This document shows, piece after piece, positions 52,470 to 63,640 of a DNA stretch of 64,000 nt (positions are counted from its first letter, which is position 1; every line of letters begins with the position of its first letter). The DNA lies in contig CM038717.1 of NCBI GenBank assembly GCA_021613375.1, positions 42,792,031 through 42,856,030 of the forward strand. Reading direction: 5' to 3'. The position numbers and the translations under genes are program-made. Source of the DNA: Megaleporinus macrocephalus (taxonomy: Eukaryota; Chordata; Actinopteri; Characiformes; Anostomidae). The notes below the pieces were generated by a model, which had not been told where the DNA came from, searched no databases, and worked only from the letters and a program-made list of their open reading frames with translations.

Positions 52470-53557
52470 ATGGCGCTGGCGAGGAGCGTTTACAACCTGC
52501 TGTTCAAGAGGACGTCCACCTTCGCCGTGACTATCATGCTGGGAGCCGTCGTGTTCGAGCGGGTGTTCGACCAGGGCGGAGACGCGCTGTTTGAGAGCTT
52601 AAACCGGGGGGTGAGTGCGTTTTGCTGGGAGGTTTACTGAGAGAACCGTCACCCGTCTATCCAAAGCTAATGCTAACGCTACAGACTGACCTTACTGCAG
52701 CACCTCAGAGGACGAGGACGCGCTAACACACCGCTAGTGTCTATCTGCCCGATAAACAGGGTCGTATATGAGTTTAGCTGTGAAATATATATGTACACCG
52801 CTTTCACTAATGATCTGATTAAAAGCTCCTGAGTCTGGAATTGAGTTATAAGTTGTTATGATGTTGATTAGCTAACAGATCGAGTTAGCTCTACTGCTAA
52901 TCTAGTTAGCGTGCCGGCCGGTTAGCAGCGCCAAGTTCTGTAATTTAATTCTATTTATTGGTGGATTTTAACGTCTGTATGGAGAATCTGAACATTAATA
53001 ATAACCAAAATGTACATACAGCTTAATGTCCCTCTTCAATTCTCAGTAAAAGGTCATTAAATCTTTATTGGCTGCTGGAAACATCTACTCCACTGTTCTA
53101 ACAAGTTCTACCAAGTCGTTAACCTTTTGTATAGCTATTTATTCTTTGTGTGTTCTCTGTATACCAAACTATGCTGTTTTTTTATGCTGCTGGATTCTTT
53201 AGTTTCCTTCGGGATCAATAAATTATTTATCTATTAAACAGTTTACAGGAAACAGTCTTTACTTTCAAAGCAAGTCCATAGAACTAGAACCTTCTCCATG
53301 CCATTTTGGTGCATTAAACAATCGCAGGATACAGAGAGCAGCTGTCTGATTATATAAAAACACAAATTTAGACAAAAGACGGTGCACGGTGACGATACCT
53401 AGGTTTATGGATGTTTAGCTGTTGGTGGGCTCTGTTATTATTAGCTGAAAGCCGTAGTTGACTGACTGTAATTGCTGCCTGGTTGTCGTACTGATTACTT
53501 TTATTCTTTTAGAAACTCTGGAAACATATTAAACACAACTACGAGAAGGAGGAGTGA
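52470..53557 (+). CDS. uqcr10: Cytochrome b-c1 complex subunit 9 (UQCR10, 7.2-kDa subunit of complex III)
   Basis: A single-pass inner-membrane subunit of mitochondrial ubiquinol-cytochrome c reductase that sits next to cytochrome c1 and helps hold it in place. Two coding exons, 52470-52610 and 53513-53557 (GT-AG, phase 0), 61 aa. The sequence has YNLLFKRTSTFAVTIMLGAV, FERVFDQGGDALFESLNRG and the near-invariant C-terminus KLWKHIKHNYE. The hydrophobic helix is about residues 17-30. Length and sequence match the vertebrate family (human 63 aa). No cleavable targeting signal is needed. Complete and intact. Confidence 0.96.
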
Positions 53558-53799
53558 CCAGTGTGGTTTGATGCTGCTACTTGGCCAGCGAGCTCAGCCA
53601 TCGTCCCATTCCCGAGACCATCCGCCAGCGTGGACATCGTCCTGGTGTTGATTCTTCTTCTTCAGACGCTGCATGGGGATCTGGAGAGACTCGCTCTGAC
53701 CGTCACAGAGTACTGAAACCATCAAGACGCCCCTCCTGAATGTTGTGTGTTTTGCCTCATGTTCCTCAACAGTTTGTAAATGTAAATTTAACAGTTATT

Positions 53800-53805
53800 A
53801 ATAAA
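53800..53805 (+). terminator. uqcr10 polyadenylation signal AATAAA
   Basis: AATAAA lies 243 bp after the uqcr10 stop codon, within AT-rich DNA, followed by AACAAAGAACAGCTGC. Confidence 0.6.
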
Positions 53806-53929
53806 CATAACAAAGAACAGCTGCTCCTGAGATTCCTTGCCGTTCAGCTGGTGAAAGTAACGAGTTCTGCTGTGCTACTGTTTCTGTGGACCTTTGTGAG
53901 CCTGTTGTGAGCCACTAATACTAGTAATC

Positions 53930-54490
53930 ACAGGGAAACTCAACCAAGTTTTCAAATTGCATAATTAAAAGGTTGATGTGTCAACGAAGTTATTTGGAGA
54001 GGTTCAGTGTCAAATGCTCCGTTCTATAGAAACATAGTCAGAACTGTTCACAGTGGTGGTGAATGGAACCAGACATCCACCTCTGAAAGCTTCCTCACAG
54101 AAAGTTCTTACAGTAGATGGTTAAAAATACACTGTCTGATGTCTGAGACGCTGGGGAGGGACACATGCACAGTGTTTTAAGACATGTTCTCCAAATAAAC
54201 CATGTTTTCAAAGTTATTACTGTTTTGCCATCAGCAGTGACGTGTATATATAAAGTCAGAGGCTGTGTAGGTTGACTGATGGTTATGGATTGTGTATTAG
54301 ATGGCTGTGTTTTGGAGGTGTAGCGATACACTCAGCATTCATTCTGATTGGCTTCTCGATACTGGCTCCAGTCTTCTGTATTCGTTGGGACTCCTGGTTC
54401 TGTTTACTGCTGCTGTAAAGAACTGAGTCAGTACGTTTCTCTATTTCAAGTCTGACAGTCTGAATGACTCGTCAGTCAGATTTAACACCT
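53930..54490. mobile_element. Dispersed repeat family A, copy 8
   Basis: Contains CAGGGAAACTCAACCAAGTT, GTTCACAGTGGTGGTGAATG and GAACCAGACATCCACC. The right part is diverged but keeps the CTGTAAAGAACTGAG end region. It lies just past the uqcr10 polyadenylation signal. A ninth, partial inverted copy is at 52160-52280 upstream of uqcr10. Confidence 0.6.
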
Positions 54491-54799
54491 GAATTACACA
54501 GAAATGTACAGTCTAACCTGAAGGTAGTCTTCTCCTTCACTATGTGTGGTCTTCCAGTCATGTGGTTACAACGTTCTTAAACAAGTTTACTGGGTAATAC
54601 GTGAGATATAAGGCTTCTAATTCTTTTTAAGTCATTTTTTATGTTTTCTGTATATGAATTCTAGCCAGTAATCATACGTGATGTGGTCTTTTATTTCTAA
54701 TTTGGACCACGTTCTCATAATCTGAGCAGGTAATCATGCAGGTGCAGTGGGTTAAAGTGAGTCTACAGTAAGATTTGTGGTGTTTTTCACCCTCAGATT

Positions 54800-54817
54800 A
54801 GATTGTACTGGATTTTT
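54800..54817. repeat. Left copy of an 18-bp direct repeat (target-site duplication)
   Basis: AGATTGTACTGGATTTTT, identical to 57655-57672. It is followed by more T residues, the antisense of an L1 poly-A tail. Confidence 0.85.
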
Positions 54818-55089
54818 TTTAAAACAAAGGTCTTTTTATTGTTATTTAAATAACACAGTGCAGAAGAGACTTCAAAGAAAAAAAAGAAAAGAGGGAGGAA
54901 GAAAAAAAAGGCCAACCCCCTTCCGCTTCCCGGAGGTCTCTGACAATCCCCTTTGCCACACTGCACCAAATCCAGATGTCTCTTCGTTAAAAAAAACAAA
55001 CAAAACAGATATTGTCTAAGTATGACCATCATTGTATAAGCACCTACAGTTTCCCAGAGAAAGACAACAATTTAAATAAAAATGAATAA

Positions 55090-55159
<70 letters not shown>

Positions 55160-56124
55160 CAACAGAATATGGGATAGTGAAATATTTAGTCAACAGAGTC
55201 CAACCTATATAAGTCAAGACAGGTTGCCAAGTATTATAAAATTTACCACTACAGCCAGCCAAAGAGTATTTAATCTTTTCTAATACAATAAAATGCATAA
55301 TATTGTTCACCCAATTTTTGAAGGTTGGAGGATTTTTCTCTAGTGGCAAAAGCCACTACCTTTGCTCTCGAGCTCCCCAGACAGAGTTCTCGGGGGGCCA
55401 CCCCAAAATCGCTGCTATAGGGGAAGGCTGGATCGGCTGCTCAAACACTTCTAATAGTAAGTCAAAAATAGAATTCCAAAAGACACTCAGTTGAGGACAA
55501 AACCTAAACATGTGTGCTGACCTATTTGTCATCTTTCACACGTTGGATTCATATTTTGAACAAACTTGGCCAATCTTACTTTAGTCCAATGTAAGTGATG
55601 AACTATTTTAAATTAAATAATAACATGTCTTGAACATATGGAGGAGGACTGGATGTTATCTAAGATATTTTGGCACTTCGGCTGATATATTTATAGAAAG
55701 TTCCTCCTCCCACTGTTGCTTTAATACAACTAAGGGTTTCATATCGAGGGGAGTTCAGTAGCTGATGGATAGTACCAATTATATTTTTGGTCTGTGGGTG
55801 AACATTCAAAACCGTATCTAAGAATGAAGAAGGTAGAGATGGGAATAGAGAATAGTTAGTAGACCCAAAACTATGTAACTGCAAATACCTGAAAAAGTGA
55901 GCAGAGGGAAGATTAAATTCAGATCTAAGTTGTTCAGAAGATGAAAATCTTTTATCAATAAACAGATGCTTTAAGACCTTTAACAGCTTTTTCTGTCCCA
56001 GATGAAAATGTCTTATCAGAGGTAGAGGGAGCAAAATATATATATATATATAGATAATTCATTTAATTAAAAACTCTACGAAACTGCATCCAGACTTGGA
56101 TTTGGTATGGGTAGTTTTGAACAG
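54818..56124 (-). pseudogene. 5'-truncated L1-type LINE: decayed C-terminal part of ORF2
   Basis: Read on the minus strand, the fragment contains VWMQFRR, FFRYLQLHSF, and, near its 3' end, PPTFKNWVNNIMHFIVLEKI followed by a W.PVL.YI motif. These are the motifs after the reverse transcriptase in L1/Tx1-clade ORF2. The order fits L1, but frameshifts, stops and (TA)n insertions (55096-55151, 56036-56051) break it. The poly-A end is at 54818 beside the target-site duplication. It is a dead copy. Confidence 0.75.
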
Positions 56125-57546
56125 CCCTTACAGAAAATAAGAATACTTAAAGTTAATTTCATTAAGTATACTTTTTTATACTTTACTATACTAATGTCAT
56201 TGTACTAGTAGTGCACTTGTATATGTACTATTTTAATACTTCTTGGGACTAAATTGGCCCACTTTCTAGTTTTTAAAAGTATACTTTTAAGTACACTTTA
56301 AGTGTAAGAGTAGTAAACCAAGTATAAACTAGTTTACAGCTTTTGTACTGCAATTACACTAAAAGTAATCTTAAGGGTTTATAGTTAGTTTACTAGCTTG
56401 TAAGTTTTCTTTAAGTGAACTTAAACATAATACTTATAATTTACTGCTTATATTATTGATGTACTTTAAAGTATATGACTCGGTTTAAGAGTTTTTTTTC
56501 TACTTAAAATAGAACTTAACAATGTTTACGTACTCACCAGTGGACACACGTAAAATAAACAAGACACACTCAGATTAAGAAACATATTAGTATCTTTATA
56601 AATCTTTATAAATCAAATTTTAAATAAATATTGTACTGGATGTGTTTTTGTGCAGAGCAAGAATACTTACTTCTACTATCTCAATCAAAAGATTAAGTAC
56701 AAGTAAAGACTAAATATACTTAGACTGTTCTATACTTGTTAGTATAACCCAAGCATACTTAAGTATAACTGTGTTTAGTATACCCTTACAAAAAAGAAGT
56801 TTATTCAAGTGTACTATTAGTTTACTTCTTTTAAACTAAAAGGAAGTGAGTATACTTTCAGTTTACTTTTTATATACTTCTCAGTGATATACTAAACACA
56901 GTTATACTTAAGTATACTTGGGTTATACTAACAAGTATAGAACAGTCTAAGTATATTTAGTCTTTACTTGTACTTAATCTTTTGATTGAGATAGTAGAAG
57001 TAGGTATTCTTGCTCTGCACAAAAACACATCCAGTACAATATTTATTTAAAATTTGATTTATAAAGATTTATAAAGATACAAATATGTTTCTTAATCTGA
57101 GTGTGTCTTGTTTATTTTACGTGTGTCCACTGGTGAGTAAGTAAACATTGTTAAGTTCTATTTTAAGTAGAAAAAAACGTAAACCTAGTCATATACTTTA
57201 AAGTACAACAATAATATAAGCAGTAAATTATAAGTATTATGTTAAGTTTAAGTTCACTTAAAGAAAACGTACAAGCTAGTAAACTAACAGTAAACTCTTA
57301 AGATTACTTTTAGTGTAGTTGCAGTACAAAAGATGTAAACTAGTTTTATACTTGGTTTACTACTCTTACACTTAAAGTGTACCTAAAAGTATACTTTTAA
57401 AAACTAGAAAGTGGACCAATTTAGTCCCAAGAAGTATTAAAATAGTACATATACGAGTGTACTACTAGTACAATGACATTAGTATAGTAACTACATAAAG
57501 TATACTTAATAAAATGAACTTTAAGTATACTTATTTTCTGTAAGGG
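56125..57546. mobile_element. Large foldback element, about 660-bp inverted arms
   Basis: The termini CCCTTACAGAAAATAAG (56125) and CTTATTTTCTGTAAGGG (to 57546) are perfect inverted copies. Arms 56125-56785 and 56887-57546 pair over most of their length (for example GAACAGTCTAAGTATA near 56940 with its complement near 56715). The roughly 100-bp loop contains another CCCTTACA terminus at 56783. No coding capacity. Confidence 0.88.
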
Positions 57547-57640
57547 TATCACTGAGAAGTACATAACAAGTAATCTGAAAGCATACTCACTTCCTTTTAG
57601 TTTAAAACTAAACTAATAGTACACCTACTATTAGATTCCT
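57547..57640. repeat. Inverted copy of the foldback loop
   Basis: Its reverse complement (GTGTACTATTAGTTTA, AAACTAAAAGGAAGTGAGTA, TACTTCTCAGTGATA) matches the loop at 56806-56890. It indicates a second nested inverted pair around the right arm. Confidence 0.75.
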
Positions 57641-57654
57641 CCAAACAGACCCAC

Positions 57655-57672
57655 AGATTGTACTGGATTTTT
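57655..57672. repeat. Right copy of the 18-bp direct repeat
   Basis: AGATTGTACTGGATTTTT, identical to 54800-54817. It brackets the L1 plus foldback composite. Confidence 0.85.
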
Positions 57673-58735
57673 ACCAGTGGAGCACAGTTAGACGTGTACT
57701 TTAGTAGTTTATCTTCTCTACACAGCAGTGGGACTCTTGTGTCCTGCTGGAGGACAGACTGACCTACACATCCATTGTTAACTGACCTGCTGGGTTTGTG
57801 CCTTGTATATTAGTATTAGTATAGTAAGTGTACTGGGAAGTTTTGTAGTTGTCCAGCAGGGGGCAGCATTGTGGTACAATTAAAGGCCACAGAGGCTCAT
57901 GCAGGTTAACCAGCCCTAGTAATAAATGACAACCACTGGTCACTCATTACGTCATTGATAGGTTGAACTACGGTCATACTAAATGCTGTTGTTGTCGGAG
58001 ACAAAGCTAACTGCAGTGATAATGTGCTCGTTAAACAAAAGACACTTAGTACTAAAATATCAGTTAAACTAGTAAATAATAAATAAATATATAACACAAA
58101 CCTGCCATGCATTTGTAAGCTCTAAGTAAAGTAATCAGACCTCTAATATTATTATTAATTATAGAAATACAACACAGTACACAGAGGAAATCAAATCAGA
58201 TTCAGATTTATTGGTTAAGTATGTTTATACTAGGAATTATGTGGTGGCTGCTGTTTTTTTTAGTATGTGCAATATACAAAATAAACATACATATAATATA
58301 CAGGAACCAAACAATATACAGTATACACAGAGTACAATATATGTTATTTACAGAAATACTCAATATACAAGCAACAGTGTAGAACACGTACACACAAATA
58401 TATGCAATATAATACTGCATTTAATAATAATAAATTAATACCGGAATCACATAAGATTAAGGTTTAGGGTTAATATACTAAATACTATTAATATGTACAA
58501 GAAATATAAAAATACTAGAAGTAATAAGATAATTAAACAATGTTCTGTACGTTTTAAAGTGAGAAGAGTGTAATTAGTCGTATCCACCACTGGGTGTCGC
58601 CAGAAACCACTAGTGCTTTGAATGCTTCTCTTACATTGTAAGTATTAAAGTGTACATGGTACACAAGTAACACAACCAGTTCTTTCCAGTGTCTGGTGCG
58701 CGAGAGCGCTGAAGTGGTCCTGGTGGGTTTCCTGC
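57673..58735. other. Gene-free AT-rich spacer
   Basis: No conserved coding sequence. 58190-58440 is AT-rich with many ATATAC and AATATAC words and a fragment resembling the TTTATTGGTTAAGTATG type of interspersed repeat. Confidence 0.35.
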
Positions 58736-58739
58736 TCAA

Positions 58740-59920
58740 ACACCTGAGCCATTGTATCTCAGGTGGTCACAAAGGTGTTGCTAAGTGGTGGCCATTGTAT
58801 CTCATGTGGTCACTAAAGTGTTAATAGGTGGTGGTTATTGTATCTCAGGTGGTTACTAAGATGTTGCTAGGCAGTGGCCATTGTATATCAGGTGGTCATA
58901 AAGGTGTTGCTAGGCGGTGGCCATTGTATCTTAGGTGGTCACTAAAGTCTTAATAGGCGGTGGCCATTGTATCTCAGATGGTCACTAAAGTGTTGCTAGG
59001 CGGTGGCTATTGTATCTCAGGTGGTCACTAAAGAGTTAATAGGCGGTGGCCATTGTATCTCAGATGGTCACTAAAGTGTTGCTAGGCAGTGGCCATTGTA
59101 TCTCAGATGGTCACTAAAGTGTTGCTAGGCGGTGGCTATTGTATCTCAGGTGGTCACTAAAGTGTTGCTAGGCGGTAGCTATTGTATCTCAGGTGGTCAC
59201 TAAAGTGTTGCTAGTAGGTGGTTATTGTATATCAGGTGGTCACTAAGGCGTTGCTAGGCCTTGGCCATTGTGTCTCCAATGGTCGCTAAAGTGTTGCTAG
59301 GCAGTGGCTATTGTATCTCAGGTGGACACTAAGGCGTTGCTAGGCCTTGGCCATTGTGTCTCAGATGGTCGTTAAAGTGTTGCTAGGCAGTGGCTATTGT
59401 ATCTCAGGTGGTCACTAAGGTATTGCTAGCCGGTGGCCATTATATCTCAGGTGGTCACTAACGTGTTGCTAGGCGTTGGCCATTGTATCTCAGGTGGTCA
59501 CTAAGGTGTTGCTAGGCAGTGGCTATTGTATCTCAGGTGGTCACTAACATGTTGCTAGGCAGTTGCTACTGTTTCCAAAGCAGTCAGTAAGGTATTGCCA
59601 AGGTATTCTAATAGGTGGCTAAGGTGTTGCTAGTTGGATGCTACAGCATTCCAGGTAGTTGCTAAAATGTTGCTAAACAGCTGCTATTGTATCCCAGGTG
59701 GTCACTAATGTGTGGCTGGTCAGTTGCTATTGTATCCCAGGTGGTTGCTAAGGCGCTGCTTGGTGGTTGCAGTGGTATTCCAGGTAGTTGCTACTATGGT
59801 GCTAGGCAGTTGCTATTGTATCCCAATGTGGTTGCTGTTGAATCCCTGCCCGTCGCTAAGGCCTTGCTAGTTTGTTACTATGGAATCCTAGTTAGTTGCT
59901 AAGATGTTGCTAACAACAAC
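58740..59920. repeat. 43-bp minisatellite (GGTGGTCACTAAAGTGTTGC unit), about 25 units
   Basis: The unit is GGTGGTCACTAAAGTGTTGC, TAGGCGGTGGCTATTGTATC, TCA. Units are near-identical up to about 59560, then diverge (TTGCTAGGCAGTTGCTATTG). GTTGCTAGG-type arrays are recurrent in fish genomes, from memory. Confidence 0.93.
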
Positions 59921-59929
59921 AATAGTAGA

Positions 59930-59995
59930 ACTAACAACAACAACAACAACAACAACAATAATAATAATAATAATAATAATAACAATAAACAGCTC
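59930..59995. repeat. AAC / AAT trinucleotide microsatellite
   Basis: (AAC)n is followed by (AAT)n. Confidence 0.9.
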
Positions 59996-60204
59996 GGTGA
60001 CTGACAGTATTAGGAGGGATGTTGTATGAAAGCGGGGTATTTTCAGTTAGGCCTTCAGCCTCGAGTCTAGAAAGATCTTTAGACTGACTGACTCTGGATC
60101 AGACATCCAATAACCTCCATTAACAAACGATGCTCAATAAATCCGATCTGAGATCAGCATAAAACGAGAACAGCACACAAACAGTACCTTACGTAGGCGA
60201 CGCC

Positions 60205-60340
60205 CAACGCGTCAGAGATCATCCGCCAATCCGCATTTCGCAATACGGTAAATATTTGCATATAAGGCGGCCGTCGTCAGAGCTCGCCAGCCAATGCCGT
60301 TCCTCGCCACGGAATATATTTGCATATATTTGCATACGCT
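60205..60340 (+). promoter_or_regulatory. prodh promoter: duplicated CCAAT plus octamer module
   Basis: A module of GTCAGAG, then a CCAAT box, then an ATTTGCAT octamer about 27 bp later occurs twice: CCAAT 60226-60230 with ATTTGCAT 60254-60261, and CCAAT 60291-60295 with ATTTGCAT 60318-60325. A third octamer at 60328-60335 lies exactly 10 bp after the second. A TATAAG follows the first octamer. It ends 109 bp before the ATG. Confidence 0.6.
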
Positions 60341-60448
60341 CTCAGGCATCTATGAATGAGGGTCGCGGATGTGCGTCCCGCCCAGACAGACTTTCCGAGC
60401 CGCGCGCCTCGTTTCCCATCTCAGAAACTCTCTCGTGACCAGGTGAGC

Positions 60449-61841
60449 ATGTCGTACTACAGAGTTCTACCGGCTCTCGCGCGGCTGAAGCCCGACCGGC
60501 TGGTCGGTGTGAAACGGTCCCGCTCGACGGCGACCTCGAGCCGAGCGCAGGAGAAGAGCGAGGAGGCGCGGATGGAGCCCGCGTGCACGCTCGTGGAGAA
60601 GCCGTGTGATGTGGACCTGATCGGAGCCCACCCGGACAGGACCACCGGGATCCGCGTGGACTTCGACAACACGCGCGAGGCGTACAGGAGCAAAGACACG
60701 CTGGAGCTGCTGCGGAGCATCCTGGTCTTCAAACTCTGCACCTTCGACTTCCTCGTGGACCGAAACAAGGAGGCAAGTACAGCCGCCTCGCGCGCCTCAC
60801 CGCGCGGTCTGTGAGGGTCAGTAAAGCCGAGAAACAAAGCCCACCAGAGAGAGCCGGGGCTGGAGGTGGAGCGATACCGCTGACCTGATACCGATACTGG
60901 CCGGTTTCCTACATACTCATACGCTCACACTCACCGCTTCAGGCTCGCGCAGGAAGACAAGTATTTACGTATTCACAAAATTACAATCAGTTTAAAACAG
61001 AGATATTAATAAAGATAATAAAATAATATGACAATATACACACACTGACCACCACATCTCCACTCACTGACCACCACATCTCCACTCACTGACCACTGTA
61101 TCATCTCCACTGACCATACAGGACCTACACTTACAGACTGTAGTTCATCTGATTCTCTGTGTACTTTATTACTCTGTTCTTTAATGATCAGGACCCCCAC
61201 AGGACCCCCACAGAGCAGGTACTATTAGGGAGGTGGGTCATTCTCAGCACTGCAGTGACACTGATGTGGTGCTGGTGTGTTAGTGTGTGTTAGTGAACGT
61301 GAACTTGTAGCTGACAGTTAATTGTTTTTGTTTTTGTTTACTTATTTATTTAACTATACTGGTTGTACAGTCAGTGATACTACACCGTTACTACACCAAC
61401 ACTACTCAGTACTGACCTCTAAACAGGTCAGCACCGTCTCCGTCATCCGCTTTACTGCTTCTACTGTTTCAGTTTATATACTCAGTACATCCAGCTTAAC
61501 ACCCACTGAACACTCTGTACACCTACTGAACAATCTGTAAACCCACTGAACACTCTGTACACCCACCGAACACTCTGTACACCCAGGACACCCACTTAAT
61601 ACTCTGTACACCCACTGAACAATCTGTACACCCACCGAACACTCTGTACACCCACCGAACACTCTGTACACCCAGGACACCCACTTAATACTCTGTACAC
61701 TCACTTACCGCTCTGTACACCCACTTAATACTTAATATACTTAATATTATGTACACTCAAAACACCCACCTAACAGTCTGTATAACTACTTAGAACTATG
61801 TACACCAACTTAACACTCTGTACACCCACTTAACCTGGGGG

Positions 61842-61930
<89 letters not shown>

Positions 61931-62382
61931 GTGTATGTATATAGATATGTATATATGTGTATGTATATGGGTTTATAGGGTGTTTCTATTGGAATTGTAA
62001 GTCTTCTGAGTGAATTATTTAAGTGTGATCTTCAAGAGAATGTATGGTGGTTGGGATGTCCAGGGGTTCTATATGGGGTCTCCAACTGCTGGCCAGAGTG
62101 GACCATCACCACATCATTACATCCACCATGTCTGTACACACATTACACGAGTGTGTCCATTACCTCCCCACAGCTGATGGACCTGAGTAAGAAGATCCTT
62201 GGCCAGCGGATGTTCGAGAAGCTGATGAAGATGACGTTTTACGGGCAGTTCGTGGCCGGAGAAGATCAGGACTCCATTAAGCCCCTGATCGAGAAGAACC
62301 AGGCTTTCGGCGTCGGCTCGATTCTGGACTACAGCGTGGAGGAAGACCTCACGCAGGAGGAGGCGGAGAAGAAGGAGATGGA
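60449..62382 (+). CDS. prodh: Proline dehydrogenase 1, mitochondrial; first two coding exons, gene continues beyond the window
   Basis: A flavoenzyme of the mitochondrial inner membrane that oxidises proline to pyrroline-5-carboxylate. Coding exons 60449-60772 (108 aa) and 62174-62382; the second ends in phase 2 at GA|GTGAGT. The N-terminus MSYYRVLPALARLKPDRLVG is basic and acid-poor, as for a mitochondrial presequence. Family similarity starts at VDFDNTREAYRSKDTLELLR and continues KILGQRMFEKLMKMTFYGQF, VAGEDQDSIKPLIEKN, FGVGSILDYSVEEDLTQEEA, matching vertebrate PRODH. The frame between exons is kept only if intron 1 uses a GC donor (GAG|GCAAGT, 60773) with the CAG acceptor ending at 62173. 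The (beta/alpha)8 catalytic core lies outside the window. Orthology is secure; which teleost paralogue (a or b) is not decided. Confidence 0.92.
61075..61300. mobile_element. Dispersed repeat family B, left-arm copy in prodh intron 1
   Basis: Contains CTCACTGACCACTGTATCAT, GTTCATCTGATTCTCTGTGT, CAGGACCCCCACAGGACCCC and CTCAGCACTGCAGTGACACT. The right arm is absent. Confidence 0.65.
61490..61825. repeat. 20-bp minisatellite (ACCCACTGAACACTCTGTAC) in prodh intron 1
   Basis: About 15 units of ACCCACTGAACACTCTGTAC, with ACCGAAC, CTTAAT and an ACCCAGGAC insert recurring as blocks. Confidence 0.92.
61838..61928. repeat. Poly-A followed by a TA microsatellite
   Basis: About 35 A residues, then about 25 TA units. 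Confidence 0.95.
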
Positions 62383-62555
62383 GTGAGTAAACTGCCTCAG
62401 TCAGCACACACGGTTCAAACCCACACAACGTACACAGTAGTTAATGAACTGATTCATATCTGAATAATAAAGTCGGAGCAGATCAGTGCGTCTGCAGGAG
62501 AGCTTATCAAATTTATTAGCTCACATACTAAATAATACAAACAGGGTCACTTAAT

Positions 62556-63141
62556 TAAACCCACCTCCTCATATCTCCTCTCACTGTCCACTGTATCAGC
62601 TCCACTGACCATACAGGAGCTCCACTTACAGACTGTAGTTCATCTGATTCTCTGTATACTTTATTACTCTGTTCTTTAATGATCAGGACCCCCAGAGGAC
62701 CACCACAGAGCAGATACTATTAGGGAGGTGGATCATTCTCAGCACTGCAGTGACACTGACATGGTGCTGGTGTGAGTGGATCAGACACAGCAGTGCTGCT
62801 GGAGTGCTTAAACACTGTGTCCACTCACTGTCCACTCTCTTAGACACTCCTACTACTTGCTGGTCCACCTTGTAGATGTAAAGTCAGAGACAGTAGCTCA
62901 TCTGCTGCTGCACAGTTTGTGTTCCTCTAGTTCTTCATCAGTGGACACAGGACGCCGCCCACAGGACACTGCTGTCTGGATAGTTTTGGTTGGTGGACGA
63001 TTCTCAGTCCAGCAGCAGCACTGCTGTGTCTGATCCACTCACACCAGCACAACACACACTAACACACCACCACCACGTCAGTGTCACTGCAGTGCTGAGA
63101 ATGATCCACCTCCCTAATAGTATCTGCTCTGTGGTGGTCCT
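62556..63141. mobile_element. Dispersed repeat family B, near-full copy in prodh intron 2
   Basis: The left terminus includes CCCACCTCCTCATATCTCCT, the source sequence of the 87-bp VNTR. The palindromic arms surround ATGTAAAGTCAGAGACAGTA. The right arm stops abruptly at GTGGTGGTCC. Confidence 0.75.
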
Positions 63142-63640
63142 TCCTCCACCGTTCCTCACGTACTCGCCTCTGCAGAGCCTGGACACTGAGGAGGTCAGCT
63201 ACATCCTGCTGATCCAGCCCTGTGGAGGAGGAGCTCTCAGCTCTGCTGGGGGGACGTTAGAGAAGGTCTTTGCGTCTTGCTCTACGGGGGTCTGTGGGCT
63301 ATTCCTGTCGTACTCACGCGCTGGCCGGTGCTCAGCTGGCTCTCAGACTCACTCTGCTCACGGTCAGAGAACATGGACACTGATATCCCAGCAGCATTAA
63401 ATATAGAAGCGTGACGAGGCAGCCGCTGATCTGGGACTCTGCCCTTTAGAGACCCTCTGAGTTTCTTCCTGGAGCTTCAAGAATCTCTTTTTAAAATATT
63501 AACGATCGCTATTAATAATCACTGTAATGACTAAACATTAATAATAATTAGTTATATTAATAATTGCTATCAATAATTGCAGTAATCACTAAATAATAAT
63601 TAGTAACCGGGTTTAATCCAATCTGGAGCTCAGTTACTAA
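63142..63640. other. Unassigned segment of prodh intron 2
   Basis: An open stretch (63150-63400, plus strand) has balanced composition but no match to PRODH or any family I recognise. The rest is AT-rich. Treated as non-coding. Confidence 0.3.

Noticed and set aside
55044..56034. Minus-strand ORFs that might be host genes
   Set aside because: Motif order (FFRYLQLHSF, PPTFKNWVNN) fits the C-terminal part of L1 ORF2, with interrupting stops and a target duplication; called a LINE relic instead.
58465..58480. TTTAGGGTTAAT considered as telomeric sequence
   Set aside because: A single TTAGGG-like word without tandem TTAGGG units.
63142..63400. Plus-strand open stretch after family B copy 5 considered as the next prodh exon
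   Set aside because: No similarity to the expected PRODH sequence following KKEME, and no clean splice-bounded frame.
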